64,000 nt of DNA from an uncultured Fibrobacter sp. (GTDB lineage Bacteria; Fibrobacterota; Fibrobacteria; Fibrobacterales; Fibrobacteraceae). The stretch covers positions 62,001-126,000 of the forward strand of contig CAKUWY010000002.1 of assembly GCA_934699585.1 (NCBI GenBank). The letters run 5' to 3'. This document shows, piece after piece, positions 50,707-58,694 of the stretch. The notes under the pieces are model-generated. The model was not told the origin of the DNA and did no database searches. It saw only the letters and a list, made by a program, of their open reading frames with translations. The position numbers were made by a program, and so were the translations under genes. How positions within the stretch are numbered: position 1 is the first letter of the stretch; the number at the start of each line of letters is the position of its first letter.

Positions 50707-51834
50707 ATGGCAAAGAAAAAGTTCGAAATCAATTTTGAAAACTACGTACGCAATGCTCCCCCTTCCAAGAGGGAAAAGTCTTCGGCGTGGTCTGCCGCGA
50801 TTGGCCTGCAGCAAGTCGATGGCTTGACACCGTCGAAATATCTTTTTGAGACTGCTCGACGCAATATCGAGGGCGACATCACCATCGACGATGCGCAAAA
50901 GCTCATCAACAGTTATTACGAGTCGAAGGTTTCGCGCGCCAACGATCCCGACGACACGGAAGAGGCAGACAAGGTTTCGAGTCGCATCGCGAAAATCTTG
51001 AGCGAAAGGGCCTTCACCTTTTCGCCCTCGTATTTGATAGCCATTCACGGGAAGCTTTTCCAGGGAATCTACAAGTTTGCAGGTCGCCTGCGCAATTACG
51101 ACATTACCAAAAAGGAGTGGGTGCTGGACGGCGATACCGTGATGTACGGCGCTGCGTTCGAACTCCGAATGGCGCTGGATTACGACTTTGAACAGGAACG
51201 CGAGTTCAACTACAGAGGCCTCAACATGGATCAGATTGTCGAGCATCTGGCAGACTTTGTATCGCGTTTATGGCAAATCCACGCCTTTGGTGAGGGGAAC
51301 ACTAGAACCACCGCTGTTTTCACTATAAAGTATCTTCGCTCCTTGGGCTTCAAGGTGGACAACAAGATTTTTGCGGATAATTCCTGGTATTTCAGGAATG
51401 CTCTCGTGCGTGCGAATTACAAAAACCTGCCCAAGGGAATTTCTCGAGAGCCCGTTTTCTTGGAGAACTTTTTCCGCAACATGCTCATGGGCGAACACCA
51501 CGAAATGAAGAACCGCTACCTGCATGTGAACTACAGGGGGAAAGCGGACGCACGTTCTAGCCATGACGACATCGCCGTTGAAAATGCAGAGATTCGACAA
51601 ACTGCGGGGATTGAACAGCGCCTGGAAAGCGCGAAACTCAACGCCCCCACAAAGAAAAAACTTTTCGCAATCATTCAGGGAGTCAGTGGCGAAGTATTCG
51701 GAGCATCCAAGGTTATGGAACTGACCGGCTGCAAACCGACCGCAGCAACATCGCTTATCAAGAAACTGCTATCTCTTGAAATCATCGAGCCCGTTGTAGG
51801 GCATGGCAAGGGGAAGTACCGGGTGAAGGGATAA
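50707..51834 (+). CDS. Fic family protein with C-terminal winged helix
   Basis: This 375-residue cytoplasmic protein has a Fic core in which HAFGEGNTRTTAVF (res 192-205) is the HxFxxGNxR motif. The usual second Arg of GNGRxxR is replaced by Ala. Fic enzymes transfer AMP or other nucleotides to target proteins and can act as toxins. The N-terminal 45 residues are basic. The flap region (GRLRNYDITKKEWVLDG) is present, and I see no clear inhibitory helix motif. Residues about 305-375 (NAPTKKKLFAIIQGVSGEVF, ASKVMELTGCKPTAATSLIK) look like a winged helix and may bind DNA, possibly its own control region. The ribosome binding site is weak. A remnant of a second copy is at 33067-33306. Confidence 0.88.
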   Translation: MAKKKFEINFENYVRNAPPSKREKSSAWSAAIGLQQVDGLTPSKYLFETARRNIEGDITIDDAQKLINSYYESKVSRANDPDDTEEADKVSSRIAKILSERAFTFSPSYLIAIHGKLFQGIYKFAGRLRNYDITKKEWVLDGDTVMYGAAFELRMALDYDFEQEREFNYRGLNMDQIVEHLADFVSRLWQIHAFGEGNTRTTAVFTIKYLRSLGFKVDNKIFADNSWYFRNALVRANYKNLPKGISREPVFLENFFRNMLMGEHHEMKNRYLHVNYRGKADARSSHDDIAVENAEIRQTAGIEQRLESAKLNAPTKKKLFAIIQGVSGEVFGASKVMELTGCKPTAATSLIKKLLSLEIIEPVVGHGKGKYRVKG

Positions 51835-52038
51835 CTAAGTTCGCGAACGGCAAAGACCTGCTTTTAGCCGAACAGTTTGTGGACGAAATTTTCGTTCGCA
51901 AAATTTTCACATTTGTAGTAGTTTTGTACATCCGCAAGGGTTGCTTTCGGTAAATTTTTCGAAGCGGACATTTCTGCTGTGTAACTCATAGTGTTATATA
52001 AATCATTCTTTAGTTGCGAAAAAAACTATCTTGAAAAC
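51835..52038 (+). other. Short gene-free stretch after Fic
   Basis: It contains TTCGCGAA and an AAATTTTCGTTCGCAAAATTTT hairpin. One frame stays open for about 37 codons (KFANGKDLLLAEQFVDEI...) straight after the Fic stop but has no start. No gene is supported. Confidence 0.4.
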
Positions 52039-52803
52039 ATGCCCGTAAGTACGCTGTACAAATATCTTGATTTTGAAGGCGGTCGGCTGATGCTGAAATA
52101 CCGCACGCTTCAGTTTACCAATGCCACAAAATTTAACGACCCGTTTGATTGTCACCCGGACTTATTCGACTTTTCGAACGTCCCAAAGAACGCGCGAAAT
52201 TGGCCTCCTGCAGATTTCATTTCGCAGATGGAATATACGCACATGAAAAATTACAGGGAGCAAACCTGGATTTGTTGCTTGTCGAAGGTGTGCGATTCGT
52301 TACTGATGTGGGCTTACTACAATAACCACAAAGGTATTTGCATTGGTCTAAATCTAGAAGCCGTTTTGCGGAGTTGCCAGGATAGGTTTTGGGGTCTGTC
52401 GGCTCCTCAAAAGGCTTACGAAGTCAAATATAGAGATATAAATGATAAACCGGATTTCTTTAGAGATAAGCCTTCGCCTTCAGATATGTTACTAACCAAA
52501 GCTAAGGTTTGGGAGCACGAACAAGAGATGAGGTTGATTGCAGAGGATCCACATTGGGTTGGCTCTGCGTATGACGTCCCAAAAGAATTTTATGAAGAAG
52601 AATCCATTGACGGAAAAGAAATACGCCATTATCCCAGAATCACCCCGGATTGCTTTGAATCGGTTTATCTCGGCGTAAATATGTTACCGCGCAAAAAGGA
52701 ACAAATCATTGAAATTGCAAAGAAATTGAACCCGAATATCAGTATTTATCAGATAATTCTTGACCCCAAAGCGCTCAAGCTCAAGCCCGTTCTCGTAGAA
52801 TAG
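52039..52803 (+). CDS. DUF2971 domain protein
   Basis: This 254-residue protein starts at the ATG at 52039 (MPVSTLYKYLDFEGG). An in-frame GTG at 51991 would add 16 residues, but the family begins near the ATG. Features of DUF2971 are LYKYL near the start, LQFTNATKFNDPFDC, WICCLSKVCDSLLMWAYYNNHKGICIG and a late WEHEQEMRLIAED. The function of the family is unknown, and it is often found in defence or mobile regions. It is A+T-richer than hsdM. It lies 46 bases before hsdM on the same strand and may belong to the same island. Confidence 0.85.
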   Translation: MPVSTLYKYLDFEGGRLMLKYRTLQFTNATKFNDPFDCHPDLFDFSNVPKNARNWPPADFISQMEYTHMKNYREQTWICCLSKVCDSLLMWAYYNNHKGICIGLNLEAVLRSCQDRFWGLSAPQKAYEVKYRDINDKPDFFRDKPSPSDMLLTKAKVWEHEQEMRLIAEDPHWVGSAYDVPKEFYEEESIDGKEIRHYPRITPDCFESVYLGVNMLPRKKEQIIEIAKKLNPNISIYQIILDPKALKLKPVLVE

Positions 52804-52849
52804 TCTCATTTTTATTTACTTTTACCCTTGATACAGCAAAGGATTTTTC

Positions 52850-54949
52850 ATGCCCAAGAACAAGGTCATCGACATCGTTTTTGACGATTCCCCGGTAGAT
52901 GTTTCGGCCGAAGTCAACTTTATTTGGTCCATCGCGAACACGCTCCGCGGCCCCTACCAGAGCGACAAGTACAAGGATGTTATTATCCCGATGGTGATTG
53001 TTCGCAGGTTCGAATGTGCGCTTGCAAAGACCAAGGCGAAGGTTGTGGCGCAGTTCAAGAAAAATCCGAACTACCCCTACAAGGCGATGTGCAAGATTTC
53101 GGAATTCCAGTTCTACAACACGAGCGAGTACACGCTCTCCGAACTCCTGAACGATTCCGAAAATATCGCGGCCAATTTCAAGAGCTACCTGAACGCGTTC
53201 TCGCCGAACGTGCAAGAAATCATCATGAGCAATTTGTCGGGCCTCGATTTCGAAAAGCAAATCGACAAGATGGACAAGCACAACCGCCTTTACGGCGTCA
53301 TCAAGAAGTTCTCGGAGTTGGATCTTGACCCGAAAACGATAGACAACGTAAAGATGGGCTACATCTTTGAAGACCTGATTCGCCGCTTTTCTGAAAACGC
53401 CGAAGCGGGCGACCACTACACGGGCCGTGACATCATCAAGACGATGGTGAACATCTTGCTTGCAGAGGGCTGCGACGACATTTTTGAAGACGGCAAGGTG
53501 ATTACCGTATGCGACCAGGCCTGCGGTACGGGCGGTATGCTCTCGACCACGGAAAACTTCGTGAAGCGTTTCAACCCGACATCCGACATCCGACTCTTCG
53601 GGCAGGAGGTGAACCCGGAATCCTATGCGATTTGCCTTGCCGAAATGCTTATCAAGGGGCAGAACGCCGAGAACATCCGCCTGCAAGATACCATGAAGGC
53701 GGACAGTTTTACAAACACCAAGATGCGCTTTATGGTGGAAAACCCGCCGTTTGGCCAGCCGTGGGGCGGCAAGGACGCCGCCGAAGGTGTCGAGGAAGCC
53801 GTTTACAAGGAAAAGAGCAAGGCGAACAGCCGCTGGGGTGCGGGCTACCTGCCTGCTACGGGTGATATGCAGCTATTGTTTATCCAGTCGGCGGTTGACA
53901 AGATGGACGACCTTTGTGGGCGCGCGGCCATTATCGAGAACGGTTCTCCGCTGTTTACGGGCGGCACGGCCTCGGGCGAATCGCAGATCCGTCGCTGGCT
54001 TCTGGAAAACGACCTGCTCGAAGCGATTATCGCGCTCCCCACAGACCTTTTCTACAACACGGGTATCGCGACCTACATTTGGGTACTCTCCAAGAACAAG
54101 AGCAAAAAACGCCGTGGCAAGGTGCAGCTCATTGACGCGAGCGGGATTTACCACAAGTTGCGCAAGAGCCTTGGCAACAAGCGCAACGAAATCACTCCCG
54201 AAGACCGCAAGCGCATTACCGAACTTTACGCGAACTTCGAAGAAAACGAACTTTGCCAGATTTACGACAACGAAGAATTCATGTACCGCGAATACGTGGT
54301 CAAGCAGCCGTTGCAGCGCAGTTACGCCATCACCGACGAACGTATTGAAAATCTGGTCGTATCAGGTGCATTGAATACGGTCTATGACGAAGCGAAGGTG
54401 AACGAACTTGAAAATTCCGAAGAGGAACTCTCCGCCAAGGAAGAAAAACTCCTTGAAAAGTTGAGGGCGGGCAAGCCCATTTACGATTCCATTATGGAAA
54501 CGCTAAAGGCAAACACCGGCAAGAAGAAATACTTGGAGCCGGATTCCTTTATGGATCGCTTGTCAGAACTGCTCCCCGATGTGGATAAGAAGTTACTCGA
54601 CAGGATTGCGGATGGCCTTTCTGCGATGGACAAGGATGCCGAAATCCAGAAAGACAAGAAGGGCAACGTGCTTTGGGACAACGATTCGAAGGATACCGAA
54701 ATCGTCAAGTACACCGAGAGTATCGAAGACTACATGGCCCGCGAAGTGTTGCCGCATATTCCCGATGCAAAGGCTTTTTTCGAAGAGGATACTTCTGCCA
54801 AGAAGCCGATTGTGAAAACAGGTGCCGAAATCCCGTTCACACGGTATTTTTACAAGTACCAACAGCCCAAGGCGAGCAAGGACTTGGCGAAGGAATTTGT
54901 GGAACTTGATAAGTCTGTAAATAAACGCATCGCAAAATTGTTTGGGTAG
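52850..54949 (+). CDS. hsdM: Type I restriction-modification methyltransferase subunit HsdM
   Basis: This 699-residue N6-adenine methyltransferase forms the modification core with HsdS. The N-terminal helical HsdM domain (FIWSIANTLRGPYQSDKYKD) is followed by the SAM-binding motif CDQACGTGGMLSTTENF and the catalytic NPPFGQPWGG (NPPF). GAAIIENGSPLFTGG-like strands follow, then a long C-terminal extension of about 200 residues (ENSEEELSAKEEKLLEKLRA) that is helical and charged. It is longer than the typical 500 or so residues. A gene for an AbiJ-like protein follows three bases after the stop, before hsdS. Confidence 0.95.
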   Translation: MPKNKVIDIVFDDSPVDVSAEVNFIWSIANTLRGPYQSDKYKDVIIPMVIVRRFECALAKTKAKVVAQFKKNPNYPYKAMCKISEFQFYNTSEYTLSELLNDSENIAANFKSYLNAFSPNVQEIIMSNLSGLDFEKQIDKMDKHNRLYGVIKKFSELDLDPKTIDNVKMGYIFEDLIRRFSENAEAGDHYTGRDIIKTMVNILLAEGCDDIFEDGKVITVCDQACGTGGMLSTTENFVKRFNPTSDIRLFGQEVNPESYAICLAEMLIKGQNAENIRLQDTMKADSFTNTKMRFMVENPPFGQPWGGKDAAEGVEEAVYKEKSKANSRWGAGYLPATGDMQLLFIQSAVDKMDDLCGRAAIIENGSPLFTGGTASGESQIRRWLLENDLLEAIIALPTDLFYNTGIATYIWVLSKNKSKKRRGKVQLIDASGIYHKLRKSLGNKRNEITPEDRKRITELYANFEENELCQIYDNEEFMYREYVVKQPLQRSYAITDERIENLVVSGALNTVYDEAKVNELENSEEELSAKEEKLLEKLRAGKPIYDSIMETLKANTGKKKYLEPDSFMDRLSELLPDVDKKLLDRIADGLSAMDKDAEIQKDKKGNVLWDNDSKDTEIVKYTESIEDYMAREVLPHIPDAKAFFEEDTSAKKPIVKTGAEIPFTRYFYKYQQPKASKDLAKEFVELDKSVNKRIAKLFG

Positions 54950-54952
54950 TAT

Positions 54953-55852
54953 ATGGCAGAACGTGTAAGTATGATTCATGTTCGTGGTGGATTTAGCGAA
55001 GCTCATGGAATGGGTTCTTGCAATACGCAAATGCAAATTGACGATTTGGATGATAGAACAAGGAATATCTTATTTAATTTAATTTCGGATAGTTTAAGCG
55101 CTCAATTTGATAGATATCATAACAATAGCGATTCTGTCTATAAGAAAGAAGATGATTTATGCCGCTGTATAATCACGTTAGCCTTGGCGGAAAAGACGGA
55201 TCCGGATAAGCATTATGGTGTTTCCGATATAATAAAAATTACTGAACGGATTCTTGACAATGCTGTATTTAACGAAGTCTTTGATTTTCTTGAACTTCTT
55301 GCAAAATTCCGATATAATGAATATGAAGATAAAAAGCGAAAAGATTTTTACGAATTGATTGGTCTAATTTTTGAACGAGAATATGTAGGATATCGTTTTG
55401 TTGATGGTCGAATTGTTCCTATTACAGATGAAAATGAAATCAAGTCTATTGAAGATGCATGCAATAATAAATTTGATGGAGTAAGGGTTCAAATAAAAAA
55501 GGCTGTTGGTTTTATTGCAGATAGGGAACATAAAGACTACAAGAACTGCATTAAGGAAAGTATTTTAGCAGTAGAGTCAATTTGTTCGATTATTGTCGGA
55601 AATGAAAAAGCGACATTAGGACAAGCGATTAAGCGACTTGAAGATAATGGTTTGGTAATTCATTCGGCTTTAAAAAGCGCCTTTTCAAACTTATATGGTT
55701 ATACGAACGATGAAGGCGGAATTCGTCATTCTGAGGGCATGTTTGAGAGTGATGTCACTTTTGAAGAAGCAAAGTTTATGCTTGTCAGTTGTTCTGCGTT
55801 TGTGAACTACTTGACCGCTAACTATGGCAAGGTTGGGGGCAAGCATGCGTAA
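54953..55852 (+). CDS. AbiJ/HEPN-like abortive-infection family protein
   Basis: This 299-residue protein lies between hsdM (3-base gap) and hsdS (8-base overlap). The N-terminal half (LDDRTRNILFNLISDSLSAQ, DFLELLAKFRYNEYEDK, FYELIGLIFEREYVGYRFVD) resembles the AbiJ N-terminal domain 4. The C-terminal half resembles a HEPN-type domain: CIKESILAVESICSIIVGN, TLGQAIKRLEDNG, HSALKSAFSNLYGYTNDEGG and IRHSEG (R-x-H), then FMLVSCSAFVNYL. HEPN proteins are often RNases. The placement suggests a cell-death back-up tied to the restriction system, which is inference. It is clearly richer in A+T than hsdM. Confidence 0.78.
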   Translation: MAERVSMIHVRGGFSEAHGMGSCNTQMQIDDLDDRTRNILFNLISDSLSAQFDRYHNNSDSVYKKEDDLCRCIITLALAEKTDPDKHYGVSDIIKITERILDNAVFNEVFDFLELLAKFRYNEYEDKKRKDFYELIGLIFEREYVGYRFVDGRIVPITDENEIKSIEDACNNKFDGVRVQIKKAVGFIADREHKDYKNCIKESILAVESICSIIVGNEKATLGQAIKRLEDNGLVIHSALKSAFSNLYGYTNDEGGIRHSEGMFESDVTFEEAKFMLVSCSAFVNYLTANYGKVGGKHA

Positions 55853-57092
55853 AATGAGGGACAGCGGTGTTGATTGGATTGGGCAAATTCCATGTGGCTG
55901 GAAATGCTGTAAACAAAAATATTTGATTACGCTTTTAAATGGCAGAGCGTATAAAGATTCTGAATTTGAAGAGGACGGCAAGTATAAAATATTACGTGTT
56001 GGAAATTTGTTTACTAATCCGGTTTGGTATTCCTCTAGTTTAGAATTGGAACCAAATAAATATTGTCAAGACGGTGATTTGTTGTATTCTTGGTCCATGT
56101 CCTATGCTCCTGTAATATGGCATGGTGAAAAGGTGATATATCATTACCATATATGGAAAACCGTTTTGTCAGAAAAGATTAGTAAGATGTTTGCTTACTA
56201 CTATTTAATCAGTTTGACAAATGCTCTTCAAGCAGAAATCCATGAAACTACAATGGGGTTCATAACAATGGGTGTTATGAATAATGCCTATATTGCGTTC
56301 CCACCTCTTGCGGAACAGCAGAGGATTGCGAATTTTTTGGACGAGAAGTGTGGCGAGATTGATTCGATTCGCTCGGATGTGCAGCGCGAGATTGAAATTT
56401 TGAACAACTACAAGAAATCGGTTATTACCGAGGCTGTCACCAAAGGCCTCAATCCCAAATCCAAATTAAAAGACAGCGGCATCGAATGGATTGGAAAAAT
56501 CCCTGAAGTGTGGAATATCCATCCGTTGTATTATTATTTTGATGAACGCAAACACAAAAATATTCTTGGCAAGGAACGTAATCTTCTGTCTTTGAGTTAC
56601 GGTAAAATCATTCGTAAAGATATAGATTGTCGTGAAGGCCTACTTCCAGAAAATTTTAATGGATACAATATTATTGAACAGAATGATATCGTATTACGTT
56701 TAACCGATTTGCAAAACGACAAACGCAGCTTAAGAACAGGATTGGTCAAGGAACACGGCATAATAACATCTGCATATGTAACATTAAAAGCGTGTTGCGA
56801 TTTAAATCAATCGTATTTTCATTATTTATTACATAGCTATGATGTAATGAAAGTCTTATACAATATGGGAAATGGTGTAAGACAAGGGTTGAATTATTCA
56901 GAGTTAGCAAAAATGCTACTTATAGAACCCCCTCTCTCCGAGCAAAAGGCTATCGCAGATTATCTTGACGAGAAGTGTTCCGAAATCGATGCGATCATCG
57001 CCGATAAGCAGCGTCAGCTCGAAACCCTGGACGAATACAAGAAATCCCTCATCTTCGAATACGTGACCGGCAAAAAAGAAGTTCCCGCCTAG
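55845..57092 (+). CDS. hsdS: Type I restriction-modification specificity subunit HsdS
   Basis: This 415-residue protein (start ATG at 55845 after GGTTGGGGGC) has two target-recognition domains, each opened by a similar segment (MRDSGVDWIGQIPCGWK and LKDSGIEWIGKIPEVWN). Each is closed by a conserved helix (EQQRIANFLDEKCGEIDSI and EQKAIADYLDEKCSEIDAI, each followed by NNYKKSVITE or DEYKKSLIFE). These helices set the spacing between the two half-sites of the target. The recognition domains are A+T-rich, as is usual for exchanged specificity genes. The start overlaps the AbiJ-like gene by eight bases. Confidence 0.94.
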   Translation: MRKMRDSGVDWIGQIPCGWKCCKQKYLITLLNGRAYKDSEFEEDGKYKILRVGNLFTNPVWYSSSLELEPNKYCQDGDLLYSWSMSYAPVIWHGEKVIYHYHIWKTVLSEKISKMFAYYYLISLTNALQAEIHETTMGFITMGVMNNAYIAFPPLAEQQRIANFLDEKCGEIDSIRSDVQREIEILNNYKKSVITEAVTKGLNPKSKLKDSGIEWIGKIPEVWNIHPLYYYFDERKHKNILGKERNLLSLSYGKIIRKDIDCREGLLPENFNGYNIIEQNDIVLRLTDLQNDKRSLRTGLVKEHGIITSAYVTLKACCDLNQSYFHYLLHSYDVMKVLYNMGNGVRQGLNYSELAKMLLIEPPLSEQKAIADYLDEKCSEIDAIIADKQRQLETLDEYKKSLIFEYVTGKKEVPA

Positions 57093-57098
57093 AACGTA

Positions 57099-57186
57099 GG
57101 TCTTTTTCTTGCCTTTTTATGTAGAAAAAGACCCGTTTTGTGTTTGAGTTAGGTCTTTTTCTCACTTTTTTTTATAGAAAAAGACC
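57099..57186. repeat. Two tandem hairpins between hsdS and the ATPase gene
   Basis: GGTCTTTTTCT (57099-57109) pairs with AGAAAAAGACC (57123-57133). The same 11-base arms recur at 57152-57162 and 57176-57186, a period of 53 bases. Arms are perfect and A+T-rich. They may act as attenuators or terminators, or as binding sites controlling the ATPase gene. Confidence 0.75.
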
Positions 57187-57230
57187 TGTTTGGGCGAAAA
57201 TATTGTATTTTTATAAAAAAGCAGGTTGTC

Positions 57231-58682
57231 ATGTCTCAAAAGAACATCATCGGTCGCAATTACGAAATAGCCCAGTTGCAGGGATGTCTTGATTCCAGAG
57301 AGTCGGAACTTGTCGTTGTTTACGGTAGGCGACGCGTTGGAAAGACTTTCCTTGTCAACGAGTTTTTTGACAATCATTTTGACTTTAAGTTAACAGGTGT
57401 ATTCAACGAGCCGACAAAGGTCCAGCTTGGCCGTTTTGCTGCCTCGATGGACGAGTATAGCGGAACTCATTCCGAAGTACCTAAAAATTGGTTCAAGGCG
57501 TTCGACGCACTAAAAATGTACTTAAAGAGTTTGCACAAGAAACGCAAGATTGTCTTTATCGATGAAATGCCTTGGCTCGACACCACGAAATCCGGTTTTG
57601 TGCCTGCTCTGGAAGCTTTCTGGAACGGTTGGGCCTCGGCGCAACGGGATATCGTGCTGATTGCCTGCGGCTCTGCGACTTCATGGATGACCGACAAATT
57701 GCTTGGCGACAAGGGCGGACTTTTCAACAGGTCTTCTGTTCGGTTGTTTGTTCAGCCTTTTACCCTTCACGAAACAGAGCTTTATTTAAAATCCAAAGGG
57801 ATTGACTGGACTCGTTACGACATTGCGGAATGTTACATGATTATGGGGGGTATTCCGTTCTATTTAAAACAACTTAACGCCAAGTGGAGCTTTTCCCAAA
57901 ACATAGACAACATGTTCTTCCGCAAAAATGCAGTGCTTTGGGATGAATTTGACCATCTTTATCACTCGCTTTTTAAACATGCGGAAGCCCACATCGCCAT
58001 TGTCGAGGCGTTGGCCAAAAAGAAAATGGGATTGACCAGGCTGGAAATCGCCAAAGAATCGAAATTGCCGATTAATGGAAAGCTCAGCAAGTTTTTGCGG
58101 AATCTTGAAATTAATGGATTTGTACTCCCGTATCAGTTCTTTGGTAAGAAAAAACAGGAAACCATTTATCAACTTTCCGATTTTTACTCGATGTTTTACT
58201 TTGCTTATATCAAGGAAAATTACGGGAAGGATGAGCATTTTTGGACAAATGGTTTAGATAATCCGTCGAGATCAGCGTGGGCAGGCTTCACATTCGAACA
58301 GCTTTGCAAAAATCACCTGGAACAAATAAAACGTAAATTGGGAATAGCGGGAGTCCTTACGGAAACATCTTCGTGGTTTAGCAAAATCAAGGACGATTCC
58401 GACAAAGGCGAAAAACAGAAAAGAGGAGCGCAAATTGATTTGCTCATCGATCGCAGGGATCGCGTAATCAACCTCTGCGAAATCAAGTTCTCAATTAACG
58501 ATTATATGATTGACGCCGATTACGAAAAAACGTTACGAAATAAAATTGACGCTTTCAAACGAGAGACAGCAACAAAGAAATCAGTGCAACTAACGATGAT
58601 AACGACATACGGTGTCAAGAAAAACAAGTACAGCAATCGTGTTCAAAGCGAAGTTGTGCTAAACGACTTGTTTGAGGAATAA
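57231..58682 (+). CDS. AAA ATPase (PF01637 type) with DUF234 nuclease-like C-terminus
   Basis: This 483-residue protein starts MSQKNIIGRNYEIAQLQGC. Walker A is YGRRRVGKTFLVNEFF, Walker B is KIVFIDEMPWLDTTK, and DIVLIACGSATSWM is the sensor region. Then come a winged-helix part (MGLTRLEIAKESKLPINGKL) and a C-terminal DUF234-like domain with a PD-(D/E)XK look (GAQIDLLIDRRDRVINLCEI KF). Such ATPases are widespread in archaea and rumen bacteria and of unknown role. It is inserted between hsdS and hsdR on the same strand, with its own hairpins upstream, so it may be an acquired accessory defence gene. Its stop is 12 bases before hsdR. Confidence 0.88.
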   Translation: MSQKNIIGRNYEIAQLQGCLDSRESELVVVYGRRRVGKTFLVNEFFDNHFDFKLTGVFNEPTKVQLGRFAASMDEYSGTHSEVPKNWFKAFDALKMYLKSLHKKRKIVFIDEMPWLDTTKSGFVPALEAFWNGWASAQRDIVLIACGSATSWMTDKLLGDKGGLFNRSSVRLFVQPFTLHETELYLKSKGIDWTRYDIAECYMIMGGIPFYLKQLNAKWSFSQNIDNMFFRKNAVLWDEFDHLYHSLFKHAEAHIAIVEALAKKKMGLTRLEIAKESKLPINGKLSKFLRNLEINGFVLPYQFFGKKKQETIYQLSDFYSMFYFAYIKENYGKDEHFWTNGLDNPSRSAWAGFTFEQLCKNHLEQIKRKLGIAGVLTETSSWFSKIKDDSDKGEKQKRGAQIDLLIDRRDRVINLCEIKFSINDYMIDADYEKTLRNKIDAFKRETATKKSVQLTMITTYGVKKNKYSNRVQSEVVLNDLFEE

Positions 58683-58694
58683 GGACGGGTCCCT

